Shown here piece by piece: positions 22,380 to 36,294 of a stretch of 64,000 nt of DNA. Location: the NCBI GenBank assembly GCA_947247005.1, contig OX365954.1:5596001-5660000 (forward strand), given 5' to 3'. Made by a program: the position numbers and the translations under genes. Origin of the DNA: Spisula solida (lineage: Eukaryota; Mollusca; Bivalvia; Venerida; Mactridae). The notes under the pieces were generated by a model. That model was not told where the DNA came from. It worked only from the letters and a program-made list of their open reading frames with translations, and did no database searches. Each line of letters begins with the position of its first letter. The first letter of the stretch is position 1.

Positions 22380-25300
22380 ACAACTTCACTAGTATTAACC
22401 AAATTTAATTGTTTGTGGGCTCAATTGATTATAAGCAGTATTACATCAGAAAATACCACAATATTGTGTAGAATGAAGTGCATTTATCTAAAAAATATAC
22501 ATATTACAGTTGGAAATAGTAACTGCATGATATGGTTTCCATGACGACACATGTTAGTTTATATGTGATTCATTTTCTAATTTAATTATTTTGTAAAGCT
22601 AGTAAAGAGGTTCTAGCACCTATTCATTGTCTTTTACCTAAAGCATGAAGTTCTTAGATAGGTATTACAACTTCAGGCACAGCATGCATGCACAGTAGTG
22701 TAAGGTGTGACGTTTTGGCACGGTGTTCCTGATCACCTTCCATATTTCATTCGTATTTTATTCCAAAACTAGACGGTGAAAGTTTTCAATTTTTTTATAT
22801 ATGTTTGCCAAAATAGTGTACATAATTTTAATGTAATAATTACCTAGTGGCCCCTAGAAAGAAATACAGAATTTACTTAAAGCATGAGGACACTTATATT
22901 TTTTTGTCAGAAAAACAGCATTTTAGGGGGGGGGGTAGGAAATATTTTCGCAATTATATTTTGTTTGTTTCGTAGAAATACCACAAACTTACCATTTTTG
23001 TTTAATATAATGTCTGTTCAATTGTTTTAATCAACAAATAAATTGAAAATGAAAAATTGCACGTGTATTTTGTTTCTTTTCTAAAGCTTGGTATGGTAAA
23101 CCTAAAGGCCTACTCTGGACGGATCCCCAACAATACGAAATCGTGAATATTTTCCTTAACTGACGGTGAAATCTCTTAAAATTTTGCAAACAAGTGTCAA
23201 ATATGATGTATAATAAAATGGGATAGTGATTGAATACATTTTCAAAAGTGTCCATTAGTGTGTGAAATCCTTAAATGGTGTGACGTCATTTCCGACGTCG
23301 CCATATTGTTTTTGTTACGTTGGATTTAATAAGATATGTATTTTTTCAATAATTTTCATGGTTTGAATCAGGCTTATATGACAAAACCTTATTAAAAGAA
23401 TGGAACTGTATTTATACTTCATATTGGAAAAAATAAAGTAAACATGATTGGTTCTCAAATCTTGAGCAACAACTTGCCTCTACCGGAAGTGGGACGTGAA
23501 ATTCAGTCTACCGAATCATTATTCTGCATCCGGTCTGTCAAAAAAATATAGGCCATAACCAATGCAACTACAACAACAACAATCACGTGTTTTCGCATGT
23601 AATCGTTAAAGAGGATTTTCCCCTATTATACTAGTAACTAGTGATTAATATATTAAAGTATATTGCGACATACTGTGCAATGCAACACGATTAAGCATAC
23701 CAAAAAATTAACCAAAATACCTCTGTAAAAACTAAGCGAATACTATGATTGTCAATGTATCACACCAGCAGTCTGGACATTCTTAATACTGATTAAGCAT
23801 CTGTAACGACAAGTGTGTCTTGTTTGGCGAGGCCAAAACATGCTCTTGTTTATATTGTTACCTTCGGGAGTCCAGAACAAATTCATGTAATATTTCAAAG
23901 AAACAAACTGGTGACAACATGACTTCGATTGTTTCTGGTGATCATTACCGTGGAAACACATGCTATCATTTACTGTTACAGACTTGTACCAATCGTGAAA
24001 GCTCGGCCAATTCCGTTCGTCTCCGGTAAAAATGCATAAAGGCCGAGGTGATCAGAATGATACTTGTACTTAGCGTAATGGGAATTCAATTTATATAGCT
24101 TGACAGAATTCGTCTGAGACACATTAAGTATATTTCATAACGTTCCTTCGTCATGTTTAAAATTGTTCGACGTTTAATAACAACTTGCGATGGTTACCAA
24201 CGAAGTCCTTGTCGAAGTGTGATCAGCCTCGTGTAGATTTTGTTAAACTTTACTTTTATATTCAATGTGTTCTACAACTTATATTAATCACTGTTCGACA
24301 CCTCATAATTGATAATATCCATCGTTAAGAAGATGTGAGCGAATAGAAACCAGCTTTCCCACTCGTAAATACTGCGCGCAAGACAAGGTGTTTATTGGTG
24401 TCTTACTAAATCAGAGTGAAAACACGTCAGCCTCCCTGCTCATTGCCGAGGTGCTAGGTCTGATACCTTTATTGTGATGGAATCTCAGCGTTGTTTTGAG
24501 AAAAATGGATCATTTTTGCTAACGTTCCCTTTCTCAAGCCTTTGACAACTGCCTTGTATGTTTTTTTATCTTATCTGTGCTCGGCTGATTAAGTTGAGAG
24601 CTGCATTCCATGTCCGACTTGATATTATATGATTTCTATGTGTGCCGGACACAGAGATGACCATATCCGAAGTGAGTGGTGTGCTTGTGTGTATGAAGTT
24701 TGTGGAAGGCAATCCGATGGGGATAGCACGCGTGGTACATTTGTATTAGCAGTCAAAACAGTGGTCTATGTTCGCAGGTGGTCTTTACACAACTATGACT
24801 GTAGTTCTTATCCTGGGTTATTCATTGTCAGTTTCTTAGTTTAAACAATACAAGTAATGTGTGTGCTTCGTTATCCTTTCATTGCTTGAATGTTTCTTAC
24901 AGGAATTTGAAATTTTATCCATACAATAGCATAGCAGTCGATACACACATACTCGCTATGTATAGTCCGTTTAATTAGGTCTGTCACTTGTATAGAAACA
25001 TTGCAATATCATAATATTGTATTTTTATTGTTTTAAACATTTCAATTTGAGACAAAGGCAGTGAAAACCAATACGTTATTCACTAAGCTACATACCAATA
25101 CACATAATGTCTATTAAAATAATACATTAATAAAAGAAATTGCGATGTTAATATACACAACGTTATGTAAACAAGTGACCGACCCAATTAATCGATTTAT
25201 ATTTATAGATATCTGTACATAATTTGACGCACTGATGTTACGTAATGTTGACAACGATATATGTGATGCATTTATGTTTTATATTCTGAATGACAGATTA

Positions 25301-25573
25301 GATGCAGTAATTCGTCAGCGAAAATGATGTGCGTTAAAGTAAGACATTAACTAGAATGTAGCTCTCCAAGGATAACACTAGCCTTGTTTAAACATGGATA
25401 ATTTCAACACTGTATGGTTGGATGACCGCTTGTTATCAGTGTGGATTGAAATAGTATATGCATTAAAAGAAAGTGATACTGCACGAGATCGAACAAAATG
25501 GTCATAGGAAATGCATAAATAGAATTTGTCACTTATATTTGTAAACAAAGGCTATTGTTATCGTTGGGGGCTA
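22380..25573. other. Intergenic, no gene recognised
   Basis: No coding region is supportable. Notable points are a poly-G run near 22925-22935, a TGACGTCA at 23281-23288, and overlapping short open frames on opposite strands near 23750-24030 that look like chance. Confidence 0.5.
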
Positions 25574-26914
25574 TATACGAGGGGCATTCTGAAAGTTCTG
25601 ATAACTGAGTGATAACTTTACATTGGTTGGTCAGAATGTTTAAAAGTGAACATTTTCTAAAAGACACTCATAGCGAGACACTCATAGCAAAGTTATTATT
25701 TTATATCTGAGGATATATAATTTATTGGTATTCAAGCAATACATGGTTTGGGGTATTGACTGAAATACCTCTTAAATACGCGAGGAAATCGCGTTGCATT
25801 GGCCCCATGTATATTTCAGAGCGCACTGTTGAAGTATCATTGAGGCTAATTGAAATACATTTGATATGATTTGAAAAATGCATAACAGTACTTTCTAATA
25901 TCATAACGTTATTAAAAGAAATTGAAGTTAATAATAAAATAACAGCAATATATACAACCCATAAAAGAGACCATTTTACCACTATAGCCCCTACTTAATT
26001 CAAGACATACGATACGTTTATGGACTATCAGCTACTCTAAATAAGTCAAATTTTATAGATTTGAATGTGTAATTTCATTCGGGGGACGTTATAAATGTAT
26101 TATTCATATAGTTTGAATTTTGGAGAAAAATATTGTGCTCTACCCATGATTTTAGAAAGTGGGTGGGGTAACGGGATACCCTTATACATGTAATAAAGAT
26201 ATCAATAATCCTTGTTCTTATGGTTTAATTAATTGCACTTACTTCAAATTATGGAAAAATGTATTTTGTTTTGTTTCTCGAAATGCTATTTCGAGGATAT
26301 GACGTCATAAATCTAAAACACGTGTTTTGGGCCACGTGGTTATATCATTTAAGCTGCTGTACAGTCGAAATTATAAATATTTCAGAATTCGTATTTAGTG
26401 GGAATATAATTAGCATATGTATGTACAAAACGGCCACATTTTTTATATTCGCATGTAACATGTCCAGCAGTACAATGCAATGACCTGTAAATTGCGTATT
26501 TCCGGTAACATCGCTATTTTCAAGAGCATTTGTGACATGGTCTTTTCCATGTACATCTAAAGTCATTTATACTGTGAGAACAACAATTTCCATTTGTCGT
26601 TAGATCCTCGGTAATATAATATAAAATATGTGTAACTCCCTAAACGAATTGGATTTAAATTATATAAATTATTAACAATAATGTTGTCCCTTCCAACGAC
26701 CAGTATGACACATTGTGTCGATAATCCATTGGGTTATATACCTTCATGTACAACGGCATATAGATGAATTTCAAAAACCCTGATATTAATATCATGATAT
26801 GTTTTCGGTGGAGAAAGGTTGTATCTTTCAGATAATGTTCACTTGAAAACATTCTGACCAACCAATGAAAAGTTATCACCCAGTTATCAGACCTTTCAGA
26901 ATGCCCCTCGTATA
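25574..26914. mobile_element. Non-autonomous DNA transposon with ~80-bp terminal inverted repeats
   Basis: The left end TATACGAGGGGCATTCTGAA (from 25574) recurs as its reverse complement up to 26914. The two ends match over about 80 bp with only a few differences. TA dinucleotides at both ends fit TA target-site use as in Tc1/mariner elements. The ~1.18-kb interior has no frame resembling a transposase; its small frames (e.g. 25722-25982, minus) show no DDE/D signature. It is therefore a long MITE or internally decayed element mobilised in trans. A TGACGTCA lies inside at 26300-26307. Assignment to the mariner superfamily is inferred from the ends only. Confidence 0.8.
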
Positions 26915-27359
26915 TCCAAAGTGTTTATTGTTTAGTAATTGTACATATTCGATAACAATGCTAACTAGTACTGAATTTGTGCTACATCTTGTTAGAGAAG
27001 TGTTCAGTCTGCAGCCAGCTGCAGTCCAAAACACACACACACCTGTGTCCTATGAGGGTTTGCAAAAGTTTTGAAAAGAGTGTGTCTTCTATTGCCGACA
27101 CTAGCCATTTAGACTAACGGACGAAGAGTGGTCTTCAAAGCACACCTTGTCATTCAGTGACAGGCGAGCTTAAACGTGACTGTCCCAAACAGTGAAATAC
27201 TTTCCTTGAAATCCTGGGCTTGTATAAGTCTTCTCACAATAACAACGCAAGAGTACGTATGCATATACATAACTTTATTTCAAAAGCAAACATAAACATA
27301 CATACACCAATACTCAAAAAGAGTTTCTATGTAAGGCAATACCAATGGATCCTCTTCTC
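26915..27359. other. Intergenic, no gene seen
   Basis: Short stretch between the transposon and the tandem array. It contains a small (AC)n tract near 27032-27042. Nothing else supportable. Confidence 0.5.
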
Positions 27360-28839
27360 TGAAAACCTGAAAATAGAGTAAGAAACATAAACAAAAATCA
27401 AACAATTTGACTACTGTCACAGTATACTTACGGGGTGTATCAAACATATATTAATAAAAGGCAGCCAATTGAACCAATCAGTGTACCTGTACTAAAACCT
27501 TACCAGTACTAACTGAGCCTTTCACAAGTAAACAGCAATTTCTCACAACGACAGTCTAGTTCCATTGTACAAATGTATTAATATGCAAAATGTGAGGTAT
27601 AATCCTATACAATGGTGTTGTATGATCCATGTTGGAGAGTCATGTGCTACATCATCATTGACAAATGAAACAATTATTTGCATTAATAATTCAGTTGGAA
27701 GTCATATAGCTAGATTGGTAGAGCAGAAATACGAGTATTACAGTAGACATAAGATATTGCGATTATTGCCGACATTTGACCAATAGGCGCTTGAAATGGG
27801 TGATTTGGCAGTAAATAAACAAAACCAGAATACTTGATCCAAGGGAGTTTTAGTTAGTTATTTATTTATTACCGTACTATACCGTTGGGCCAAATAGTAC
27901 CATATATGAAGTGCTTAAAACAGGGCAGATCACAACATTCTTAGATACAATTTCGTCTAACGGTCACGGAAAATTGGTAATAAATTATAAATATGTTTAA
28001 TATTAAAAAATCATTACAGGATTAAAAATACAATCAACCACACACCAAGGTCGAACAGTCTGAATGCAAGGATCAGGGAGGCGAGGTGTAATATGAGTAT
28101 TTTAGCATTATTACATACAATACTTCCCATATTGTGATTATTGCTTATATTCGACAAATAGGCTCATGAAAAAGGCAATATCACGGCCACCTCAGCAGTC
28201 TTCCTGGACTATGACAGTTGTAGTTTCGAATATAAAACAATTATTTATTACCAAAAGTCCAGTCCCATTGAGACCAAATAGTACCATATATGTGGTGCTT
28301 CAATCAGGGGTGAGCACAACAATCTAAGATAACATTTCGTCAAACGGTCTAGGAAAATGGGTAATAGATTGTATGTTTAAAGTCAAAACCATCACTGGCT
28401 TACCAGTACTCAAACCAAACCTGTGTCGACAGCCTAAACCTATGGCTTAAAGAATAATAAAAGGCAAACTTAACTTGAGCTAATGTCGGTTTGAACCTGG
28501 ATATCTGCGCTCCTCTCAAAGCCTGAAATGATGGAAACTACAATTACGAGAATCAAGCAATTTGACTTTTACTTTGAATGTTGTTTTCCTGGACTTAAAC
28601 ATAACCAGTACTAACTTTGCCTTCACAAGTAAGCAGCAACTTCTCACGATCTGCAGCCCAAATCCAATGCATTAGGCAAAATGCGAGGTGTGACCATATA
28701 TGATGGTGTTGTATATTTGACGCTTAGACATTCATATCCCTGTCCTAGCAAACTTGTTCAAGTGAAATTGGATTGAAGACGCGATTCAAAAAAATGTGTC
28801 ATTTAACCAAAGACAGGAGCAACATAACTAGTCCAGCAA

Positions 28840-28888
28840 GGACTCAATCCATTATCCTACAAGCCTGGTGAAACTACCACTCCGCCAA
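28840..28888 (-). promoter_or_regulatory. Pol III A/B-box-like pair in the tandem unit, copy 1
   Basis: On the minus strand TTGGCGGAGTGG (28877-28888) matches the A-box consensus TGGCNNAGTGG. GGATTGAGTCC (28840-28850) resembles the B-box GGTTCGANTCC at 9 of 11 positions. The spacing is that of a tRNA gene. The surrounding sequence does not fold as a proper tRNA by eye, so this is probably a tRNA-derived relic. Confidence 0.4.
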
Positions 28889-30281
28889 CATTCCTCAACA
28901 GGAAGATACATCGAAAGAAGAACTCATACACTTGCATAAAGAATCTGACAGCAGACTCACTTCAACAATACATCCCAGGCAATGCTTACTTTCATATTAG
29001 GCCCCTAAGGTACCTATGAACAATAGCTCACACTGAAGATATACCATGTCCGTTGTACATACCATGTCAGTTGTAATATCTGATGGCAGATTCATGGAAG
29101 CAGGCTCTACTTCAATGTATCCACTGACAAGTTCAGCTAGTTAAGATCGAGATGTCATACTTCAGATTGCCTTCAGAGTTACAATCAATTCCATGTTGGA
29201 GAGACATGTGCTACCATATCACTGACAAATGAGACATTCATCTGAATCAGGACTTCAGTCCGATTTCACATAGAGCTAGTTTGGCAGGGCAGAAATATGA
29301 GTATTTTAGCATTAACATATACAATACTTCCCATATTAGGATTACTGCTCATATTCGACAAATAGAATCATGAAAAAGGCAATACGACGGCCACCTAACC
29401 AGTCTTCCTGGACTACGAAAGTTGTAGTTTCGAATATTAAACAATTATTTATTACCGAAAGTCCAGTCCCATTTAGACCAAGTAGTATCATATATGTGGT
29501 GCTTCATTCAGGGGTGAGCACAACAATCTAAGATAACATTTCGTCTAACGGTCAAGAAAAATGGGTAATAAATTGTATGTTTAAAGTCAAAACCATCACT
29601 AGCTTACCAGTACTTCAACGAAAGCAGTGTCGAACAGTCTAAATCTTTTCCTGGACTATGACAGTTGTAGTTTCGAGTATTAAACACTTATTTATTACCG
29701 AAAGTCAAGTCGCATTTAGACCAAATAGTATCATATATGTGGTGCTTCAATCAGGGGTGAGCACAACAATCTAAGATAACATTTCGTCTAACGGTCTAGG
29801 AAAATGGGTAATAAATTGTATGTTTAAAGTCAAAACCATCACTGGATTACCAGTACTCCAACCAAACCTGTTTCGTCAGCCTAAACCTATGGCTTAAAGA
29901 ATAATAAAAGGCAAACTTAATTTGAGCTAATGTCAGTTTGAACCTGGATATCTGCGCTCCTCTTCTCTCAAAGCCTGGAATGATGGAAACTACAATTAAG
30001 AAGAATCAAGCAATTTGACTTTTACTTTGAATGTTGTTTTCCTGGACTTAAACATAACCAGTACTAACTTTGCCTTCACAAGTAAGCAGCAACTTCTCAC
30101 GATCTGCAGCCCAAATCCAATGCATTATGCAAAATGCGAGGTGTGACCATATATGATGGTGTTGTATATTTTGACGCTAAGACATTTATATCCCTGTCCT
30201 GGCAAACTTATTCAAGTGAAATTGGATTGAAAAAAATGTGTCATTTAATCAAAGACAGGAGCAACATAACTGGTCCAGCAT

Positions 30282-30330
30282 GGACTCAATTTATTATCCT
30301 ACAAGCCTGGTGAAACTACCACTCCGCCAA
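30282..30330 (-). promoter_or_regulatory. Pol III A/B-box-like pair in the tandem unit, copy 2
   Basis: The A-box-like motif (30319-30330) is unchanged from copy 1. The B-box-like site (30282-30292) has one substitution at its end. Confidence 0.35.
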
Positions 30331-31727
30331 CATTCCTCAACAGGAAGATACATCGAAAGAAGAACTCATACACTTGCATAAAGAATCTAACAGCAGACTC
30401 ACTTCAACAATACATCCCAGGCAATGCTTACTTTCATATTAGGCCCCTAAGGTACCTATGAACAATAGCTCACACTGAAGATATACCATGTCCGTTGTAC
30501 ATACCATGTCAGTTGTAATATCTGATGGCAGATTCATGGAAGCAGGCTCTACTTCAATGTATCCACTGACAAGTTAATTCAGCTAGTTAAGATCGAGATG
30601 TCATACTTCATATTGCCTTCAGAGTAACAATCAATTCCATGTTGGAGAGACATGTGCTACCATATCACTGACAAATGAGACATTTATCTGAATCAGGACT
30701 TCAGTCCGATTTCACATAGAGCTAGTTTGGCAGGGCAGAACTATGAGTATTTTAGCATTAACATATACAATACTTCCCATATTAGGATTACTGCTCATAT
30801 TCGACAAATAGAATCATGAAAAGGGCAAAACGACGGCCACCTAACCAGTCTTCCTGGACTACGACAGTTGTAGTTTCGAATATTAAACAATTATTTATTA
30901 CCGAAAGTCCAGCCCCATTTAGACCAAGTAGTATCATATATGTGGTGCTTCATTCAGGGATGAGCACAACAATCTAAGATAACATTTCGTCTAACGGTCA
31001 AGGAAAATGGGTAATAAATTGTATGTTTAAAGTCAAAACCATCACTGGTTTACCAGTACTTCAACGAAAGCATTGTCGAACAGTCTAAATCTTTTCCTGG
31101 ACTATGACAGTTGTAGTTTCGAATATTAAACAATTATTTATTACCAAAATTCCAGTCGCATTTAGACCAAATAGTATCATATATGTGGTGCTTCAATCAG
31201 GGGTGAGCACAACAATCTAAGATAACATTTCGTCTAACGGTCTAGGAAAATGGGAAATAAATTGTATGTTTAAAGTCAAAACCATCACTGGATTACCAGT
31301 ACTCCAACCAAACCTGTTTCGTCAGCCTAAACCTATGGCTTAAAGAATAATAAAAGGCAAACTTAACTTGAGCTAATGTCAGTTTGAACCTGGATATCTG
31401 CGCTCCTCTTCTCTCAAAGCCTGAAATGATGGAAACTACAATTAACAAGAATCAAGCAATTTGACTTTTACTTGGAATGTTGTTTTCCTGGACTTAAACG
31501 TAACCAGTACTAACTTTGCCTTCACAAGTAAGCAGCAACTTCTCACGATCTGCAGCCCAAATCCAATGCATTATGCAAAATGCGAGGTGTGACCATATAT
31601 GATGGTGTTGTATATTTTGACGCTAAGACATTCATATCCCTGTCCTGGCAAATTTGTTCAAGTGAAATTGGATTGAAAAAAATGTGTCATTTAATCAAAG
31701 ACAGGAGCAACATAACTGGTCCAGCAT

Positions 31728-31776
31728 GGACTCAATTTATTATCCTACAAGCCTGGTGAAACTACCACTCCGCCAA
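31728..31776 (-). promoter_or_regulatory. Pol III A/B-box-like pair in the tandem unit, copy 3
   Basis: The A-box-like motif (31765-31776) is unchanged. The B-box-like site (31728-31738) shares the substitution seen in copy 2, so copies 2 and 3 are closest relatives. Confidence 0.35.
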
Positions 31777-33190
31777 CATTCCTCAACAGGAAGATACATC
31801 GAAAGAAGAACTCATACACTTGCATAAAGAATCTAACAGCAGACTCACTTCAACAATACATCCCAGGCAATGCTTACTTTCATATTAGGCCCCTAAGGTA
31901 CCTATGAACAATAGCTCACACTGAAGATATACCATGTCCGTTGTACATACCATGTCAGTTGTAATATCTGATGGCAGATTCATGGAAGCAGGCTCTACTT
32001 CAATGTATCCACTGACAAGTTCAGCTAGTTAAGATCGAGATGTCATACTTCAGATTGCCTTCAGAGTAACAATCAATTCCATGTTGGAGAGACATGTGCT
32101 ACCATATCACTGACAAATGAGACATTCATTTGAATCAGGACTTCAGTCCGATTTCACATAGAGCTAGTTTGGCAGGGCAGAAATATGAGTATTTTAGCAT
32201 TAACATATACAATACTTCCCATATTAGGATTACTGCTCATATTCGACAAATAGAATCATGAAATAGGCAATACGACGGCCACCTAACCATTCTTCCTGGA
32301 CTACGACAGTTGTAGTTTCGAATATTAAACAATTATTTATTACCGAAAGTCCAGTCCAATTGAGACCAAATAGTATCATATATGTGGTGCTTCATTCAGG
32401 GGTGAGCACAACAATCTAAGATAACATTTCGTCTAACGGTCTAGGAAAATGGGTAATAAATTGTATGTTTAAAGTCAAAACCATCACTGGCTTACCAGTA
32501 CTTCAACGAAAGCAGTGTCGAACAGTCTAAGTCTTTTCCTGGACTATGACAGTTGTAGTTTCGAATATTAAACAGTTATTTATTACCAAAAGTCCAGTCG
32601 CATTTAGACCAAATAGTATCATATATGTGGTGCTTCAATCAGGGGTGAGCACAACAATCTAAGATAACATTTCGTCTAACGGTCTAGGAAAATGGGTAAT
32701 AGATTGTATGTTTAAAGTCAAAACCATCACTGGCTTACCAGTACTCAAACCAAACTATGTCGACAGCCTAAACATATGGCTTAAAGAATAATAAAAGGCA
32801 AACTTAACTTGCGCTAATGTCAGTTTGAACCTGGATATCTGCGCTCCTCTTCTCTCAAAGCCTGAAATGATGGAAGCTACAATTAACAAGAATCAAGCAA
32901 TTTGACTTTTACTTTGAATGTTGTTTTCCTGGACTTAAACATAACCTGTACTAATTTTGTCTTTCACAAGTAAACAGTAACAAGTAATAATTGTGCACTC
33001 CAGCTCCAATATATTTATACCAAATGCGAGATGTAAACATGAAAGTTCATTCTCGTTTGACCAAATATTTCATATATGGCGTGCTAAAAACAATCTTAGA
33101 TAAAGTTTGTTTTAACGTTTAAGGAAATAGGGTAAAAATGTATGTTTAAAGGCCAAAATTATCAATGACTTTCCAGTAGTTAAACCACAT

Positions 33191-34189
33191 CAGGTTGCCT
33201 TAGCAGTCCAGGCTTATCAGCCATCATCAGCAATACCAGGTGTACCTTCCCGTCAGATACCAATTACCGGTACTTCTGCCTTCATATTTGTAACGTACGT
33301 CGTATTATCACATCACCATTTTTGAATTCATTTCAAAATACAAGCGGGGCGAACAAACATATGGACAATACCGGTACATGACCAATATTGCTGATGTGGC
33401 TTAGTACATGCTTCATACACGTGTGACATAATCGTCTTGATTAAAACTAATTGGTCCTCCTAAAAAACAATATTTGATTGAAATGCTGTTGGTGATACAG
33501 AACTGTACTAAACTATATAAATAACTGTCACACTATACTATGGATATATCTACGGCCTATAAATGAACATCAATTGTCAATCAGTACTAAGTTGTTCTTC
33601 TGCAACCATTCACATGTTGTCAATGCCTCGGTGCATATAATCCAGCACTGTCTCCACGAAGCCGATAGGGTAACGGTATGTTTATAGCACATCAGAGTTA
33701 GAGTGTTAGCATGATAAATCAAAATATAACATACAAGATAACCCACCATGTTCTCCTTTGTATCGCCTCCTTTCTTTGTAAACCAATATAATCCTGGGAG
33801 TCCAACATATCTAAACAATCATTGATGTCCGTCTTCACCTGGATATCATGTAAAACACAACGAGATCAAATGCTAAGATATACATCATTTATTGAACCAG
33901 AACTACCTGACCCTTCCACCAGCAACACGTACATCATGCCCTCGTGGTGATAGATACCATTGAGCTTTAAATGTCAAGAGTAATTAATATGTATATACTT
34001 CTTTCACAATCGACATAAAATAAACTTGAGTAAGCGTATACAAGAATCATCCTGCACTTAGAGATGCGTAGAGTTGATTTTATATATTAGAATTAGAAGG
34101 TCGTAAGTACAAAATCAATATTTTGTGAAAACAAGAAAAGACTGTGTGAAAACTACCCATTACTAACTAATAGAACAAGAGCGGTCACT
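33191..34189. other. Intergenic, no gene recognised
   Basis: Unique-looking sequence after the tandem array. An 82-codon minus-strand frame (33570-33818) shows no domain. Nothing supportable. Confidence 0.45.
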
Positions 34190-34680
34190 GTAAGGGACAT
34201 ATGCCCCCAAAATGCGATGTTGATTCAATGCAATAACATTGATAGTAAACACAATATTCAACTTTATTAAAAACCTAAACCAAAATGTCTAAGTGAAAAA
34301 AGGCAATAACTCCTTACAAATTCCTCCCAGAGTTACCCCCCTTGTCTAGTGGAGTAAGCTTATGCCAAAATATAAGTGTGTCAAGTTTCAATGCAATAAC
34401 ATTGACAGTAAACAAAATATTAATTTGTTTTAAAAACCAAAATGCCTAATTAAAAAGGGCAATAACTCATAACAAACCCATTCTAGAGTTATGACCAATG
34501 TCTAGTATGATTGACTTATGATAATATATAAGGGTTAAGTTTCAATGCAATATCATTGATAGTAAACAAAATATTAATCTTTATCAAACACTTGAACATT
34601 GATGCCCGGACAAACGGACGGACGGATGGACGGACGGTTCAATTTAATATGCCACCCTTCGGGGCATACAAAGGTTTTTA
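34190..34680. mobile_element. Dispersed repeat with ACGG tract, type 1
   Basis: Contains 2.4 tandem ~154-160-bp subunits, each starting 'tttcaatgcaataacattga' or close to it (about 34225, 34386, 34540) and carrying 'ggcaataactc'. It ends in a short degenerate GGAC/ACGG tract (34610-34640) and 'ggggcatac'. Elements of this style are common in bivalve genomes. No coding capacity. The family name is not assigned. Confidence 0.7.
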
Positions 34681-35689
34681 AACTCAACATGTCCGATTTT
34701 CATGAAAATAGGCTCATGAAATGCGCCTCATGATGCAGATTTCAAATACATTGTATGCATGAGTCTTATAAGGTCGTAAGTAGTATTTAGAAATAACACC
34801 GCATTCAAACAAAGGAATAGTTATAGTTTCACGTCTAACTGGGGATACTGGAATTATGTAAAATTTCTTAAAGTAAGCATAGTTACGGGCACCGATCATT
34901 ACTTTGTCGAGAATGGTAACTCTCTAATTAATTAATAAATTTGCTTTAATGTTAATGAAAATATAGGTCAATTAATTACCTACACCAATTGTTCCACTTT
35001 CTTTCTACAATAGCATACAGTATTGAAAGAACTAGAATTTGCAAGTGGTATATCCCCAGAAATCTACACAAATGAACTAAAACATATAAAATATACAGGA
35101 ATTAAACACTTCCCAATACACAATAAACCACTGCAAAATCTGTTATTTCATTTAAAACTTAATTATACTCACAAATATAACAGCATAACTGGTCACTAGA
35201 ACATTGATCACAGTTCGGTCACAGGATAAAATCAGTGGTTCACCAATGAAGTGAAGATTCTACGAAGAAGATGGTCCGACAACGACGACACAGATTCTAT
35301 GAAGAAGGTGAAGGTGGATATCATTCCGCTGATTAACCTTTCTTAATCAGCTGTGGTTATAAAGAAAAACATGTTGATCAGTTTCAAACTTCTTATTCAA
35401 CTCTCAGCCTATAAACAACAAACGATGATATTGATAAGATGATGACAGATGATGGATGATTAATTCATGGATGATTACAATCTGAAATATACGAATCATA
35501 CTAACGTACTAACAATGAAAACATGACTTCTAATACCTGCAACACATTAATATGATGTACACATAGTCCTAATTAAACAGAAGTTCTAGTGACCTTACAT
35601 AAATGATATACAAGACAACAATATAACTCGATGAATGCATACATACAATGGTGTGTGTAAATCAAATTTGTCAATTCCAGTAATAAATT
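34681..35689. other. Intergenic, no gene seen
   Basis: AT-rich, with a GATGAT-rich patch near 35424-35470. No supportable gene. Confidence 0.45.
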
Positions 35690-35955
35690 GGTCAAACGCT
35701 TTGATACAATGTGTGGATTTCATTAATATAAATATAAATTGGCAATTTTCAATGTGTTATAAAACACTTTTTTACAAATTGAATTTCAATTTATTCATAC
35801 AAATATTTTTATGAAATTCAATGTACATATTTTAATATAGCATAATAGTTTTGGCAGAAAATTATTTCGCAAACTTGAAAAATCAAATTGTTTACTTACA
35901 TTGTTTCACTGTGATGACTTCAATTTCAGCTAAGCAAATTACCTTAAATTACACA
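35690..35955 (+). repeat. Solo copy of the inverted-repeat element arm
   Basis: Matches the right arm of the element at 37093-38013 and its left flank, sharing 'gatacaatgtgtgga', 'aattttcaatgtgtt' and the end 'caaattaccttaaat'. Orientation is plus relative to the 37712-38013 arm. Confidence 0.7.
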
Positions 35956-36294
35956 ATACATCACATTACACACATATATAAAACTTACCAATTTATTGAA
36001 TTGAAAAGTTGATCAACCACATTTACTCTGACTCGCAACAACACCAAACTCTCCAGTGTTCTGTAAAATTATAAGTGAACAGTTAAATTAATAGTGCACA
36101 TTATATCATGATTGTAAAGTTGATTATGTTAATATTGACCAAATCACCAACGGAGCTACCATTTACGAAAGTTTGAAAGCTTTGACGCCAAACTCCCAAC
36201 TCGCGAAAACACATTGCAATTGCAAATTAAAATATCAAATATACACGACGAGACTCAATACAATAGAGACATACATAAAAGCATATAAACAAAA

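Larger units (their letters stand above)
27360..33190. repeat. Tandem array of a ~1.45-kb unit
   Basis: The landmark 'cctggactatgacag' recurs at about 28204, 29651, 31096 and 32537, giving periods of 1447, 1445 and 1441 bp. A related landmark 'cctggactacga' recurs at 29407, 30854 and 32297. The array has three nearly identical central units, with diverged copies at both edges (27360-28050 and about 32940-33190). Inside each unit two ~244-bp modules are also related, except in the first unit, which has only one. No open frame of 60 codons or more lies between 28.0 and 33.5 kb on either strand, so the unit appears non-coding. Divergence between central units is a few percent, implying recent amplification or homogenisation. 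Confidence 0.93.
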
